NCBI RefSeq assembly: GCF_001279695.1 | Contig: NZ_LGDD01000322.1 | Span: forward strand, 17,274-65,159 | Source of the DNA: Streptomyces sp. WM6378 | Lineage (GTDB): Bacteria; Actinomycetota; Actinomycetes; Streptomycetales; Streptomycetaceae | Direction of reading: 5' to 3' | DNA: 47,886 bases | Program-made: the position numbers and the translations under genes | Notes under the pieces: generated by a model | Seen by the model: the letters and a program-made list of their open reading frames with translations, nothing else | The model's database searches: none | What the model was told of the DNA's origin: nothing | Shown here: piece by piece, positions 1 to 8,683 of the stretch | How positions within the stretch are numbered: the first letter of the stretch is position 1 | How the letters are laid out: every line of letters begins with the position of its first letter

Positions 1-326
1 TGGTCGAGAAGCCGGAGGCGGCCGAGGCGCCCTCCAACCTCGCCGTCATCGGCCGCTACGTCCTGGACCCGGCCGTCTTCGACGTGCTGCGCACCACCGA
101 GCCGGGCCGCGGCGGCGAGATCCAGCTCACCGACGCCCTCCAGCAGCTGGCCGCCGACGAGTCGATCGGCGGCCCCGTGCACGGCGTCGTCTTCAAGGGC
201 CGTCGCTATGACACCGGCGATCGCGGAGACTATCTGCGAGCCATTGTCAGACTGGCGTGCGAACGTGAAGACCTGGGCCCGGACTTCAAGGCCTGGCTTC
301 GCCGGTACGTCACCGAGGAGATGTAG
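1..326 (+). CDS. galU: UTP--glucose-1-phosphate uridylyltransferase, C-terminal part
   Basis: This is the 3' end of galU; the start lies left of the window and the reading frame enters at base 3. GalU makes UDP-glucose from UTP and glucose-1-phosphate in the cytoplasm, for glycan synthesis and as partner of the Leloir pathway. The visible residues carry the bacterial GalU signature: VEKP near the left edge, then SNLAVIGRY, GRGGEIQLTDAL and RRYDTGDRGDYL, all in the expected C-terminal order. The stop codon is followed 6 bases later by the GTG of moeA, so the two genes are probably cotranscribed. Identity is clear from these motifs; only the missing N-terminal half limits confidence. Confidence 0.93.
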   Translation, partial: VEKPEAAEAPSNLAVIGRYVLDPAVFDVLRTTEPGRGGEIQLTDALQQLAADESIGGPVHGVVFKGRRYDTGDRGDYLRAIVRLACEREDLGPDFKAWLRRYVTEEM

Positions 327-332
327 GCACCC

Positions 333-1634
333 GTGAGCAACACGATCTGGTCGGTGGACGAGCACCTGGACGACATCCTCGCCGCGGTCAGGCCGCTCGA
401 ACCGATCGAGCTGCAACTGCCCGACGCCCAGGGCTGCGTCCTGGTCGAGGACGTCACGGTGTCCGTCGCCCTGCCGCCCTTCGACAACAGCTCGATGGAC
501 GGGTACGCGGTGCGGGTCGCCGATGTCGCGGGCGCCAGCGGGGAGTTCCCCGCGGTGCTCACCGTCATCGGCGACGTCGCGGCGGGCAGTGGTGAACTGC
601 CCACCGTGGGCCCCGGCCAGGCCGCCCGGATCATGACCGGCGCCCCGCTGCCGCCCGGCGCCGAGGCCGTCGTCCCCGTCGAGTGGACCGACGGCGGGAC
701 CGGCCGGGGAGCCGCCACCACCATGCGCCCCGCGGGAGACGCCCCCGAAGGGGCCAGCGGCGAAGTGCGGGTGAACCGCCCGGCCGAGGCCCGCGCCCAC
801 GTCCGCGCGCGCGGCAGCGACGTCCAGGTGGGCGACCTCGCCCTGACGGCCGGCACCGTGCTCGGCCCGCCCCAGATCGGCCTGCTCGCAGCCATCGGCC
901 GAGGCACGGTCACCGTACGGCCGCGCCCGCGCGTGGTCGTGCTCTCCACCGGCAGTGAACTGGTGCAGCCCGGCGAGGAGTTGGGCGCGGGCCAGATCTA
1001 CGACTCCAACAGCTTCGCGCTGGCGGCCGCCGCCCGGGACGCGGGCGCCATCTCCTACCGGGTCGGCGCGGTCACCGACGACGCGGCCGTCCTGCGCGAC
1101 ACCATCGAGGACCAGCTGATCCGCGCCGACCTCCTGGTCACCACCGGCGGGGTCAGCGTCGGCGCGTACGACGTCGTCAAGGAGGCGCTGTCCTCCGTGG
1201 GAGACGAGGACGAGCCGGGCAGCGGCATCGACTTCCGCAAGCTGAAGATGCAGCCCGGCAAGCCCCAGGGCTTCGGCTCCATCGGCCCCGACCACACCCC
1301 GCTGCTCGCCCTGCCCGGCAACCCGGTGTCCTCGTACGTCTCCTTCGAGCTGTTCGTACGCCCCGCGATCCGCACCCTGATGGGCCTCCACGACGTCCAC
1401 CGGCCGACCGCGCGCGCCGTCCTGAAGGCCGACAAGGCACTGTCCTCGCCCGCGGACCGGCGCCAGTTCCTGCGCGGCACCTACGACGCCGAGGCGGGCA
1501 CCGTCCGCCCGGTCGGCGGCTCCGGATCGCATCTGATCGCGGCGCTCGCGCAGGCCGACTGCCTGATCGTGCTGCCCGAGGACACCACGTCGGCGGAGCC
1601 CGACAGCGAGGTGGACGTGGTCCTGCTCGGCTGA
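333..1634 (+). CDS. moeA: Molybdopterin molybdenumtransferase MoeA
   Basis: MoeA inserts molybdate into adenylylated molybdopterin, the last common step of molybdenum-cofactor synthesis. The 433-residue length is usual for the family. The N-terminal MoeA signature is seen at about residues 50-60 ([11 protein letters not shown]), followed by TGAPLPPGA, a MogA-like fold with [11 protein letters not shown], and LPGNPVSS before the C-terminal beta domain. A GTG start 6 bases after galU is the only start that keeps the conserved N-terminal helix. Between the first two domains there is a Gly/Ala-rich stretch (about residues 118-145) that looks like a lineage-specific loop. The next genes, moaC and a moaB/mogA-like gene, belong to the same pathway. 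Confidence 0.95.
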   Translation: MSNTIWSVDEHLDDILAAVRPLEPIELQLPDAQGCVLVEDVTVSVALPPFDNSSMDGYAVRVADVAGASGEFPAVLTVIGDVAAGSGELPTVGPGQAARIMTGAPLPPGAEAVVPVEWTDGGTGRGAATTMRPAGDAPEGASGEVRVNRPAEARAHVRARGSDVQVGDLALTAGTVLGPPQIGLLAAIGRGTVTVRPRPRVVVLSTGSELVQPGEELGAGQIYDSNSFALAAAARDAGAISYRVGAVTDDAAVLRDTIEDQLIRADLLVTTGGVSVGAYDVVKEALSSVGDEDEPGSGIDFRKLKMQPGKPQGFGSIGPDHTPLLALPGNPVSSYVSFELFVRPAIRTLMGLHDVHRPTARAVLKADKALSSPADRRQFLRGTYDAEAGTVRPVGGSGSHLIAALAQADCLIVLPEDTTSAEPDSEVDVVLLG

Positions 1635-1693
1635 GTGTCAGTCGGTGGGGGTACGGTGTCTGCCCACAGAAGCCGTACCGGGAGCGCCACCGA

Positions 1694-2191
1694 ATGAGTA
1701 CGACGCAAGGCAGGCTCACGCACATCGACGAGGCGGGGGCGGCCCGCATGGTCGACGTCTCCGAGAAGGACGTCACCGCACGCACCGCCCGCGCGAGCGG
1801 CCGCGTGCTCGTCTCGCCGCGTGTCGTGGAGCTCCTGCGCGGCGAGGGCGTCCCCAAGGGCGACGCCCTGGCCACCGCACGCATCGCCGGGATCATGGGC
1901 GCCAAGCGCACCCCCGACCTCATCCCGCTGTGTCACCCCCTCGCGGTCTCGGGCGTGAAGCTCGACCTGTCGGTGGCCGACGACGCGGTGGAGATCCTCG
2001 CGACGGTGAAGACCACGGACCGCACCGGCGTCGAGATGGAAGCGCTGACCGCGGTTTCGGTGGCCGCGCTCACCGTCGTCGACATGGTCAAGGCGGTCGA
2101 CAAGGCCGCCGTGATCACCGACATCCGGGTCGAGGAGAAGACCGGCGGCAAGTCCGGCGACTGGAACCGGCCCGAGGCGGCCGGAGCATGA
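1694..2191 (+). CDS. moaC: Cyclic pyranopterin monophosphate synthase MoaC
   Basis: MoaC acts with MoaA and converts 3',8-cyclo-7,8-dihydro-GTP to cyclic pyranopterin monophosphate, the first committed intermediate of molybdopterin. The 165-residue protein shows the family blocks [26 protein letters not shown] and [20 protein letters not shown]; the lysines in the EGVPKGD and MVKAVDK contexts match known active-site lysines. The ATG is preceded by GGGAG. The 59-base gap after moeA contains a 7-bp inverted repeat, GGTACGG (1650-1656) and CCGTACC (1673-1679), which could be a local promoter, operator or attenuator. The stop overlaps the next gene's ATG by 4 bases (ATGA), so translation is probably coupled. 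Confidence 0.96.
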   Translation: MSTTQGRLTHIDEAGAARMVDVSEKDVTARTARASGRVLVSPRVVELLRGEGVPKGDALATARIAGIMGAKRTPDLIPLCHPLAVSGVKLDLSVADDAVEILATVKTTDRTGVEMEALTAVSVAALTVVDMVKAVDKAAVITDIRVEEKTGGKSGDWNRPEAAGA

Positions 2192-2796
2192 CGCCCCCTC
2201 AGCCCCCTCAGCCCGCTACGACCCCGCCGAGGCCCGGCCCGCAGGCCGCGGTGCCCTTCCCCCCGGGCGGCGAAGGGCTCGGCGAGGCGCTTCGGGCTCC
2301 GTACGCGGCCCTCGTCGTCACCGCCTCCAACCGGGCGGCCGCCGGGGTGTACGCGGATACAGGCGGCCCGCTGCTCGCCGGGGGCCTCGCCGCGATCGGC
2401 TTCGCCGTGGACGGCCCGCTCGTGGTGCCCGACGGCGACCCGGTCGAGCAGGCGCTGCGCGCGGGAGCGGCCGCCGGGTACGACGTGATCGTCACGACCG
2501 GCGGCACCGGCGTTTCGCCCACCGACCGCACCCCCGACGCCACCCGCCGGGTCATCGACTACGACGTGCCCGGCATCCCCGAGGCCATCCGCGCCGAGGG
2601 CCTGGCCAAGGTCCCCACCGCAGCCCTCTCGCGAGGCCTGGCCGGAGTGGCCGGCGGGCGCACCCTGATCGTCAACCTGCCGGGCTCCACCGGCGGCGTA
2701 CGCGACGGACTCGCCGTCCTGGAGCGGATCCTGCGGCACGCCGTGGACCAGATCCGCGGCGGCGACCACCCGAGACCCGCGGGGAGCCCGAGCTGA
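2188..2796 (+). CDS. MoaB/MogA-family molybdopterin adenylyltransferase
   Basis: This 202-residue protein belongs to the MoaB/MogA family, which adenylylates molybdopterin before metal insertion by MoeA. The core runs from about residue 38 to the end and contains [27 protein letters not shown] and the closing [13 protein letters not shown]. The first 35 residues are a proline-rich extension (repeated PPQP) absent from most homologues, probably disordered. The chosen ATG overlaps the moaC stop by 4 bases. An in-frame upstream extension exists but would overlap moaC completely. I cannot decide between the symbols moaB and mogA, so none is given; either way it completes a moeA-moaC-mogA set. Confidence 0.9.
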   Translation: MTPPQPPQPATTPPRPGPQAAVPFPPGGEGLGEALRAPYAALVVTASNRAAAGVYADTGGPLLAGGLAAIGFAVDGPLVVPDGDPVEQALRAGAAAGYDVIVTTGGTGVSPTDRTPDATRRVIDYDVPGIPEAIRAEGLAKVPTAALSRGLAGVAGGRTLIVNLPGSTGGVRDGLAVLERILRHAVDQIRGGDHPRPAGSPS

Positions 2797-3437
2797 ACGT
2801 TCCTTCCTGGCCGGTCGAGCTCGCGGAGGGCGATGTGGTCCTCCGCCCCATAAAGCTGCGCGACCAACGGGCCTGGCGCGAGGTCAACCGGCGCAACCGC
2901 GACTGGCTGCGGCCCTGGGAGGCGACGATCCCGCCGCCCGCGGCCGGCGTGCCCTTCGCCCAGCGCCCCACCTACCGCCAGATGGTCCGCCACCTGCGCG
3001 CCGAGGCCAACGCGGGCCGCATGCTGCCGTTCGTCATCGAGTACCAGGGCCGCCTGGTGGGCCAGTTGACGGTCGCCGGGATCACCTGGGGCTCGATGTG
3101 CTCGGGCCACGTCGGGTACTGGGTGGACCGTGACGTGGCGGGCCGGGGCGTGATGCCGACGGCCGTCGCGCTCGTCACCGACCACTGCTTCCGCACGGTC
3201 GGGCTGCACCGCATGGAGGTCTGCATTCGCCCCGAGAACGCGCCGAGCCGCCGGGTGGTGGAAAAGCTCGGTTTCCGCGAGGAGGGGCTGCGCCCGCGCT
3301 ATCTGCACATCGACGGCGCGTGGCGCGATCACCTGGTGTACGCGCTCACCGCGGAGGAAGTCCCCGACGGGCTCCTCGCCCGGTGGCGGCGGGCCCGCGA
3401 GTCGCAGCACGGGAACACGGGAAACACCGGGAAATGA
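2793..3437 (+). CDS. GNAT family N-acetyltransferase, RimJ/RimL type
   Basis: A GNAT acetyltransferase of the RimJ/RimL group, which transfers acetyl from acetyl-CoA to N-terminal amines; the substrate is unknown. Recognisable parts are the beta-1 strand VVLRPIKLRDQRAW, the acetyl-CoA loop in RDVAGRGVMPTAVALV, and the C-terminal NAPSRRVVEKLGFREEG block followed by DGAWRDHLVYAL. I place the start at a CTG that overlaps the previous stop (CTGA), because GGGGAG lies 6-7 bases upstream and the protein then begins [18 protein letters not shown] at 2835, behind GGAGGG, is the alternative and would give 200 residues with the beta-1 strand still complete. The gene ends the Mo-cofactor operon, with no obvious link to that pathway. 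Confidence 0.85.
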   Translation: MNVPSWPVELAEGDVVLRPIKLRDQRAWREVNRRNRDWLRPWEATIPPPAAGVPFAQRPTYRQMVRHLRAEANAGRMLPFVIEYQGRLVGQLTVAGITWGSMCSGHVGYWVDRDVAGRGVMPTAVALVTDHCFRTVGLHRMEVCIRPENAPSRRVVEKLGFREEGLRPRYLHIDGAWRDHLVYALTAEEVPDGLLARWRRARESQHGNTGNTGK

Positions 3438-3507
3438 AATAAACGTTCGAATTCGATCGGGATCTGATCCCTCTCTCCCGTCGAACGATCCGAGAAATCA
3501 CAAAAAA

Positions 3508-3545
3508 AGCCGGTGATATCAGCCAGATCGTGCGACACACCGGCT
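3508..3545 (+). promoter_or_regulatory. Inverted repeat upstream of sepX (terminator or leader hairpin)
   Basis: Two perfect 8-base arms, AGCCGGTG (3508-3515) and CACCGGCT (3538-3545), are separated by 22 bases. They lie in an unusually AT-rich gap of about 150 bases that also has a run of seven A just before the left arm. The hairpin could end the Mo-cofactor operon or regulate sepX. An A-run before the stem would make a T-run terminator on the minus strand, though no minus-strand gene needs one here. The function is not established. Confidence 0.5.
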
Positions 3546-3589
3546 CAATTGGCGTATCCCCGCGCGCCCGTCCCTCTACGGTGTGGTGT

Positions 3590-4687
3590 GTGAGCAGCAG
3601 CGGCCTCATTTACGCAGTCATCGTCGGGGCCTGGGCCGCCTACTTGGTGCCGATGTGGCTCCGCAGGCAGGACGAGCTCAACGAGGCCCGTCCGACGGAA
3701 CGCTTCAGCACCGCCATCCGGCTGCTGTCCGGACGGTCGGCCATGGAGCGCCGGTACGCCAAGGAGCTGAGTCAGCGGGCAACCGACGAGGCAGCGCCCG
3801 AGGCGCCCCCCGCGACCCCTCCGGACGCCCTGACGGAACCCCTCGCCACCCCGGGGGAGTCCACCGGCGCCCGGGAATTCGGCGTGCCCCCGGCCCGCGC
3901 GGCCCGGCCCGAGCGGCAGGAGCGGCGCGAGCGGCCGGAACCCCCGGAGCCGCGGCGTGCGCGTCCCGCGAACTTCACCTCGGCGGAGCGGGCCCGGCGC
4001 GCCCAGCGCAGCGCGGTGCTCGCCCGACGCCGGCGCACCACCGTCGTCCTCTTCCTCGCGTTCACGCTGGGCGCGGTCGTCGCGGCGGTCGGCGGACTCG
4101 GCTTCCTGTGGGCACCGGCCGCGCCGGCCGCCCTGCTGAGCGCGTACATCGTGCACCTGCGGATCCAGGAGCGGCGGCGCTTCGCCTTCACCATGGACCG
4201 CCGCCGCGCCGAGGCCGCCGCCCAGCGGCTGCGCGAGAGCCGGCCGCGCGCCAGGGCCACGGCGCCGGGCGCCGAGGCCGACGACGACGCGGAGTCCCAC
4301 CAGCCGGCCCCCGTGCCCGAGCCCGCGCCCGCCCCGGCCCTCTCCCCGCAGGAGGCCGGCCGGCGCGCCCTGGTCGAGCAGACCGACCACCAGGAGTGGG
4401 TCGACCAACAGCGCGAGCGCGGCCCCGAACGCGGCGCCAGCTGGGACCCGGTCCCGGTCCCGCTGCCCACCTACGTCACCGCGCCGGTCGCCCCGCGCGC
4501 CACCGGCAGCATCGACCTGGGCGCCCCCGACACGTGGTCCTCGGCCCGCTCCTCGACCGCCGATCCCACCCCGGCGCCGCCCGCCGCCGACCCGCCCCCG
4601 AGGCAGCGCACGGGCCCAAGTCGCCACCGCACCCCGCTCTTCGACCAGTACGCGGACGACGACCGCCCCCGCGCCGCCAACGAATGA
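3590..4687 (+). CDS. sepX: Divisome/cell-wall protein SepX (GlpR-like)
   Basis: SepX (called GlpR in Corynebacterium) is an actinobacterial membrane protein that supports FtsZ-driven septation in hyphae and during sporulation. The signature N-terminus is present: SSSGLIYAVIVGAWAAYLVP forms a first membrane helix (about residues 2-21), followed by MWLRRQDELNEARPTERFSTAIRLL. A Pro/Glu/Arg-rich linker follows, then two adjacent membrane helices (about residues 155-195) and a long disordered Pro/Ala-rich tail. The GTG start fits homologue N-termini and lies only a few bases after a TACGGT element, so the message may be leaderless. An in-frame upstream ATG at 3530 would add 20 unlikely residues overlapping the hairpin. 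Confidence 0.85.
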   Translation: MSSSGLIYAVIVGAWAAYLVPMWLRRQDELNEARPTERFSTAIRLLSGRSAMERRYAKELSQRATDEAAPEAPPATPPDALTEPLATPGESTGAREFGVPPARAARPERQERRERPEPPEPRRARPANFTSAERARRAQRSAVLARRRRTTVVLFLAFTLGAVVAAVGGLGFLWAPAAPAALLSAYIVHLRIQERRRFAFTMDRRRAEAAAQRLRESRPRARATAPGAEADDDAESHQPAPVPEPAPAPALSPQEAGRRALVEQTDHQEWVDQQRERGPERGASWDPVPVPLPTYVTAPVAPRATGSIDLGAPDTWSSARSSTADPTPAPPAADPPPRQRTGPSRHRTPLFDQYADDDRPRAANE

Positions 4688-4762
4688 CCCCGCTCTCGCT
4701 GACCAGCGGGGAACGGATTTCCAAGCACTCCCATCCGGGTGCTAAGGTTTCACTCGTTGCAA

Positions 4763-4836
4763 GGGCCTGTGGCGCAGTCCGGTAGCGCACCTCGTTCGCA
4801 TCGAGGGGGTCAGGGGTTCGAATCCCCTCAGGTCCA
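4763..4836 (+). tRNA. tRNA-Ala (anticodon CGC)
   Basis: All four stems fold: acceptor GGGCCTG with CAGGTCC, a D arm, anticodon stem CCTCG/CGAGG around loop TTCGCAT, and T arm CAGGG-type stem with TTCGAAT loop. The anticodon CGC (4797-4799) reads alanine codon GCG. The acceptor stem has the G3:U70 wobble pair that identifies tRNA-Ala, and the discriminator base is A. CCA is not encoded. Confidence 0.96.
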
Positions 4837-4845
4837 CAACAACAG

Positions 4846-4884
4846 CGAGATCCCGTCCGATCATCACGATCGGGCGGGATCTCG
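4846..4884 (+). terminator. Transcription terminator after tRNA-Ala
   Basis: A 16-bp stem, CGAGATCCCGTCCGAT against ATCGGGCGGGATCTCG with a single T:G wobble and a 7-base loop, starts 9 bases after the tRNA. A short T-rich stretch (TCGTTT) follows. This is a good intrinsic terminator, and it also faces the convergent GNAT gene. Confidence 0.85.
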
Positions 4885-4925
4885 TCGTTTCCGGGGGTGG
4901 CTGAGCAGAGCCTCCGGGTCAGGGG

Positions 4926-5411
4926 TCAGGCACCCGTGAGCGGCTTCGCGAAGCAGCGGCTCGTGTCGTACGTGCGGTAGTGGCCGAACTTTTCGCAGGG
5001 TTCGTAGCCCGTCGAGGCGTACAGGGTGATCGCCTCGGGTTGCTTTATGCCGGTCTCCAGGACCATGCGGGTGCGGCCGGCCGCGCGGGCGTCGGCCTCC
5101 AGAGCGGCGAGTATGCGGCGGGCCAGGCCCAGGCCCCGGGCCTCGGGGACGACGTACATGCGCTTCAGCTCGGCGTCGCCGTCGCGGTAGTTCTCCTCGT
5201 TGGCCTCCTGGCTGCGCCAGCCGCCGGTGGCCACCGGGCGCCCCTCGGCGTCGTACGCGATCAGGTACAGGCCGCGCGGGGGCAGGAACATCGCGGCGTC
5301 CAGGGGTGTGACGTCGCCCTCGTCCCCGTACCGCTCGGCGTATTCGAGCTGGACCTGGTCGTTGAGCTTCACGGCGTCGGGGTGGTCGTAGCCGAGCTGG
5401 TGGATATTCAT
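4926..5411 (-). CDS. GNAT family N-acetyltransferase
   Basis: A 161-residue stand-alone GNAT domain. The acetyl-CoA binding segment is seen in LKRMYVVPEARGLGLARRIL, followed by the helix EADARAAGRTRMVLETG and the late strand EAITLYASTGYEPCEKFG. The substrate cannot be inferred. It is transcribed towards the tRNA-Ala terminator and divergently from exonuclease III, with 58 bases between the two starts. The ATG start gives a natural N-terminus, MNIHQLGYDHPDA, matching the length of small GNAT enzymes. Confidence 0.88.
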   Translation of the reverse strand: MNIHQLGYDHPDAVKLNDQVQLEYAERYGDEGDVTPLDAAMFLPPRGLYLIAYDAEGRPVATGGWRSQEANEENYRDGDAELKRMYVVPEARGLGLARRILAALEADARAAGRTRMVLETGIKQPEAITLYASTGYEPCEKFGHYRTYDTSRCFAKPLTGA

Positions 5412-5469
5412 GCGCTATAGCGTACTTCTATGCGAAGGTCGGACCGTGCCGGGTGGGTAGGGTGCCGGG

Positions 5470-6273
5470 ATGCTCACTGTTACCTCTGTGAATGTAAACG
5501 GGCTGCGGGCCGCCGCCAAGAAGGGCTTCGTGGAGTGGCTCGGGGGAACCGGGGCCGACGTGATCTGCCTGCAGGAAGTGCGGGCCGAGCCCCACCAGCT
5601 GCCCGCCGAGGCCGGCGCGCCCGAGGGCTGGTTCGCCGCGCACGCGCCGGCCGCCGCCAAGGGCCGGGCCGGTGTGTCCCTGCTCACCCGGCGCGAGCCG
5701 GACCGGGTGCGGACCGGGTTCGGGAGCGCGGAGTTCGACGGCAGCGGGCGCTACATCGAGGCGGACCTGCCCGGCGTGACCGTCGCTTCGCTGTACCTGC
5801 CCTCCGGCGAGGTCGGCACCGAGCGGCAGGACGAGAAGATCCGCTTCATGGCGGAGTTCCTGGAGTACCTCAAGGACCTGAAGGCGCGGGCCGCCGCCGA
5901 CGGGCGCGAGGTCGTGGTCTGCGGCGACTGGAACATCGCCCACCAGGAGGCCGACCTCAAGAACTGGAAGGGCAACAAGAAGAACTCCGGCTTCCTGCCC
6001 GAGGAGCGGGAGTGGATGACGCGGGTCTTCGACGCGGCGGACGGCGGCTACGTCGACGTGATGCGCGCCCTGCACCCGGACGTCGAGGGCCCGTACTCGT
6101 GGTGGTCCTACCGCGGCCGCGCCTTCGACAACGACACGGGCTGGCGGATCGACTACCAGGTCACGACCCCCGGCCTCGCCGAGCGCGCCGTGAAGGGCTT
6201 CGTCGAGCGGGCCGCGACGCACGGGGAGCGGTGGAGCGATCATGCGCCCGTGACGGTGGCTTACGACCTGTAG
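5470..6273 (+). CDS. xth: Exodeoxyribonuclease III (AP endonuclease)
   Basis: Exonuclease III cleaves DNA at abasic sites and removes 3' blocking groups in base-excision repair. The 267-residue length is typical. Active-site residues of the exonuclease-endonuclease-phosphatase fold are all in place: Asn10 in VNVNGLRA, the metal ligand Glu36 in ICLQEVRA, Asp153 and Asn155 in GDWNIAH, and the terminal Asp257-His258 pair in WSDHAPV. The ATG begins the first beta strand (MLTVTSVNVNG), so no other start is reasonable. It converges on the MerR-type gene with only 37 bases between them and no clear terminator hairpin there. Confidence 0.95.
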   Translation: MLTVTSVNVNGLRAAAKKGFVEWLGGTGADVICLQEVRAEPHQLPAEAGAPEGWFAAHAPAAAKGRAGVSLLTRREPDRVRTGFGSAEFDGSGRYIEADLPGVTVASLYLPSGEVGTERQDEKIRFMAEFLEYLKDLKARAAADGREVVVCGDWNIAHQEADLKNWKGNKKNSGFLPEEREWMTRVFDAADGGYVDVMRALHPDVEGPYSWWSYRGRAFDNDTGWRIDYQVTTPGLAERAVKGFVERAATHGERWSDHAPVTVAYDL

Positions 6274-6310
6274 GGCCCGGCGTCCAGGGGGGTTGGGATG
6301 TCCGGTCCCC

Positions 6311-7021
6311 TCAGGGCTCCCGCGAAAGCCGCCGGTCCAGGGCCAGGGACAGCTCCGCGTCCACCACCGCCTTGGCCAGGGGGCGCAGGCGTTTGGCGTC
6401 TTCCGGGGCCGCGTGGGTGTGCAGGAGGTCGGTGAACAGGGCGGCCAGGGCGTCGGCGTGGTCGCGGACTTCGCGGCCGGCCGCCAGGACCGCCGCCAGC
6501 GGGACGCCCTCGCGGACCAGGGAGGCCGAGACGTCCAGGAGGCGGCGGCTGATGTGGACGATCTCCTCGCCCGAGACGGCCAGGTAGCCCAGGTCCAGCG
6601 CGGCCGCCAGGTTCTCGGGGGTGACCTCGCCCGCGAAGTGGTCGGCCAGCGCCTGAGGGGTCAGGCGCACCGGGGTCTCCTCGGTCGGCTCCACCAGGCC
6701 CAGCGCCTCGCCCGCGTTCCGGCCCGACTCGAAGGCCGAGGTCAGGTCCGCGATGCCGGACAGGGTGTGGCCTCGCTCCAGGAGTGCGGAGATCGTGCGC
6801 AGGCGGGCCAGGTGGTGGTCGTCGTACCAGGCGATGCGGCCCTCCCGGCGCGGCGGCGGGATCAGGCCGCGCTCGCGGTAGAAGCGCAGGGTGCGTTCGG
6901 TGATGCCGGCCTTCTGGGCCAGCTCCGCCATGCGGTACTCGCGGGTGCCGTCGGTCGGCTCACCCCGCCCCGACGCCCTGCCGCCGCCGACGCCCTCACT
7001 TGCCTGGTCTTCTGCCACCAC
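6311..7021 (-). CDS. MerR family transcriptional regulator
   Basis: A 236-residue regulator with an N-terminal MerR winged helix. EYRMAELAQKAGITERTLRFYRERGLI (about residues 28-54) contains the helix-turn-helix, and GRIAWYDDHHLARL is the wing. The coiled dimerisation helix follows around residue 75. The C-terminal part (residues 100-236) is helical and has no cysteine cluster, so metal sensing in the usual MerR way is unlikely; an organic ligand is more plausible. The first 27 residues are a variable extension. It is divergent from the monooxygenase-hydrolase-dehydrogenase trio, which is the obvious target along with its own gene. Confidence 0.88.
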   Translation of the reverse strand: MVAEDQASEGVGGGRASGRGEPTDGTREYRMAELAQKAGITERTLRFYRERGLIPPPRREGRIAWYDDHHLARLRTISALLERGHTLSGIADLTSAFESGRNAGEALGLVEPTEETPVRLTPQALADHFAGEVTPENLAAALDLGYLAVSGEEIVHISRRLLDVSASLVREGVPLAAVLAAGREVRDHADALAALFTDLLHTHAAPEDAKRLRPLAKAVVDAELSLALDRRLSREP

Positions 7022-7131
7022 GTCAGCCTATGCGGTGACCAGCGCCCCGCACCGACGAGTTGTACCGGCGGTAACTTTCCCCGCCCGTACCCCTACCGCT
7101 CGGTATGCGACTGCTCTACCCTCCCAACAGT

Positions 7132-7147
7132 GCCAGTGATTACTGGC
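7132..7147. promoter_or_regulatory. Palindrome in the MerR/monooxygenase intergenic region
   Basis: The 16-base sequence GCCAGTGATTACTGGC has two perfect 6-base arms and a GATT centre. It lies 19 bases before the monooxygenase ATG, between it and the divergent MerR gene, just ahead of the GGAGG ribosome site. It may be an operator for the neighbouring regulator or another factor; a short mRNA hairpin is the alternative. Confidence 0.5.
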
Positions 7148-7165
7148 GGAATTGGAGGCGGTGGC

Positions 7166-8683
7166 ATGGGCCAGCACGAGCGCGAGCATGTGCGTGTGGC
7201 GGTGATCGGGTCGGGGTTCGGCGGGCTCGGGGCGGCGGTTCGGCTGCGGCGCGAGGGGATCACCGACTTCGTCGTCCTGGAGCGGGCCGGTTCCGTCGGC
7301 GGCACCTGGCGCGACAACAGCTACCCGGGGTGCGCCTGCGACGTGCCCTCGCACCTCTACTCCTTCTCCTTCGCGCCCAACCCCGACTGGCCCCGCACCT
7401 TCTCCGGGCAGGAGCACATCCGCGCCTATCTGGAGCACGTCGCCGACGTCTTCCGGCTGCGGCCCCACATCCGTCTCGATCACGAAGTCACCATGATGCG
7501 GTGGGACGCGCAGGAGTTGTGGTGGGAGATCGAGGTGGCCAATGGGGTCACGCTCACCGCTGACGTCGTCGTCTCCGCCACCGGGCCGCTCTCCGATCCC
7601 AAGACGCCGGAGATTCCGGGGCTCTCCACCTTCCCCGGCAAGGTGTTCCACTCCGCCCGCTGGGACCACGACTACGACCTGCGCGGCAAGCGGGTCGCCA
7701 TGGTCGGCACGGGGGCCTCGGCGATTCAGATCGTGCCGTCCATCCAGCCCGACGTCGCCCGGCTCACGCTCTTCCAGCGCACGCCGCCCTGGGTGATGCC
7801 GCGGATGGACCGTGAAATCACGGGAGTCGAGCGCTGGCTGCACCGTCAGCTGCCGTTCACCGGGGCCGCCCGGCGTGGACTCCTGTGGGGCATACGGGAG
7901 TTGCAGGTCAGCGCGTTCACCAAGAGGCCCGACGAACTCGGCCTCATCGAGTCGCTCGCCAAGTCCAACATGGCCCGCGCCATCAAGGACCCTGCCACCC
8001 GGGCCAAGCTGACCCCGGACTATCGCATCGGCTGCAAGCGGATCCTGCTCTCCAGCTCGTACTATCCGGCGCTCGCCGAGCCCAATGTCGACCTCGTCGC
8101 CTCCGGGCTCGCCGAGGTGCGCGGGTCCACCGTCGTCGCCGCCGACGGCACCGGGGCCGAGGTCGACGCGATCATCTTCGGCACCGGGTTCCACGTCACC
8201 GACATGCCGATCGCCGACCGTGTCGTCGGCGCCGAGGGGCACACGCTCGCCGAGTCGTGGAAGGACGGCATGCAGTCGCTGCGCGGGGCGACCGCCGCCG
8301 GGTTCCCCAACTGGATGACCATCATCGGGCCCAACACCGGCCTCGGGAACTCCTCCATGATTTTGATGATCGAGTCCCAGCTCAACTACATGGCCGACTA
8401 CCTGCGGCAGCTGAACGTGCTCGGCGGCCGCGTCGCGCTCGCCGCCCGGCCGTCCGCCGTCGGCGCCTGGAACCGGCGGGTGCAGGAACGCATGAAGCGG
8501 ACCGTGTGGAACACCGGCGGCTGCACCAGCTGGTACCTCGACGCGGCCGGCCGCAACACCACCGTCTGGCCGGGCACCACCGGCGAGTTCCGCCGCGCGA
8601 CCCGTGAGGTGGACCTGGGGGAGTACGAGGTCGTACGCGCCCCGGTGCGGGAGTCCGCGGAAGCTCCGGCGGTGTCCGCGTGA
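7166..8683 (+). CDS. Flavin monooxygenase, Baeyer-Villiger type (EthA/MymA-like)
   Basis: An NADPH/FAD-dependent monooxygenase of 505 residues. The FAD dinucleotide motif is G15-S-G17-F-G-G20, the Baeyer-Villiger fingerprint FxGxxxHxxxW is seen as F156-P-G158...H162...W166-D, and the NADPH motif is G181-T-G183-A-S-A. The conserved block IGPNTGLGNSS occurs late in the protein. Such enzymes insert oxygen next to carbonyls or oxidise heteroatoms. The ATG with GGAGG 7 bases upstream is chosen; the reading frame is open far upstream but overlaps the divergent regulator. It overlaps the next gene by 4 bases (GTGA), forming an operon with a hydrolase and an SDR, similar in order to mycobacterial mymA-lipR-sadH. 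Confidence 0.93.
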   Translation: MGQHEREHVRVAVIGSGFGGLGAAVRLRREGITDFVVLERAGSVGGTWRDNSYPGCACDVPSHLYSFSFAPNPDWPRTFSGQEHIRAYLEHVADVFRLRPHIRLDHEVTMMRWDAQELWWEIEVANGVTLTADVVVSATGPLSDPKTPEIPGLSTFPGKVFHSARWDHDYDLRGKRVAMVGTGASAIQIVPSIQPDVARLTLFQRTPPWVMPRMDREITGVERWLHRQLPFTGAARRGLLWGIRELQVSAFTKRPDELGLIESLAKSNMARAIKDPATRAKLTPDYRIGCKRILLSSSYYPALAEPNVDLVASGLAEVRGSTVVAADGTGAEVDAIIFGTGFHVTDMPIADRVVGAEGHTLAESWKDGMQSLRGATAAGFPNWMTIIGPNTGLGNSSMILMIESQLNYMADYLRQLNVLGGRVALAARPSAVGAWNRRVQERMKRTVWNTGGCTSWYLDAAGRNTTVWPGTTGEFRRATREVDLGEYEVVRAPVRESAEAPAVSA

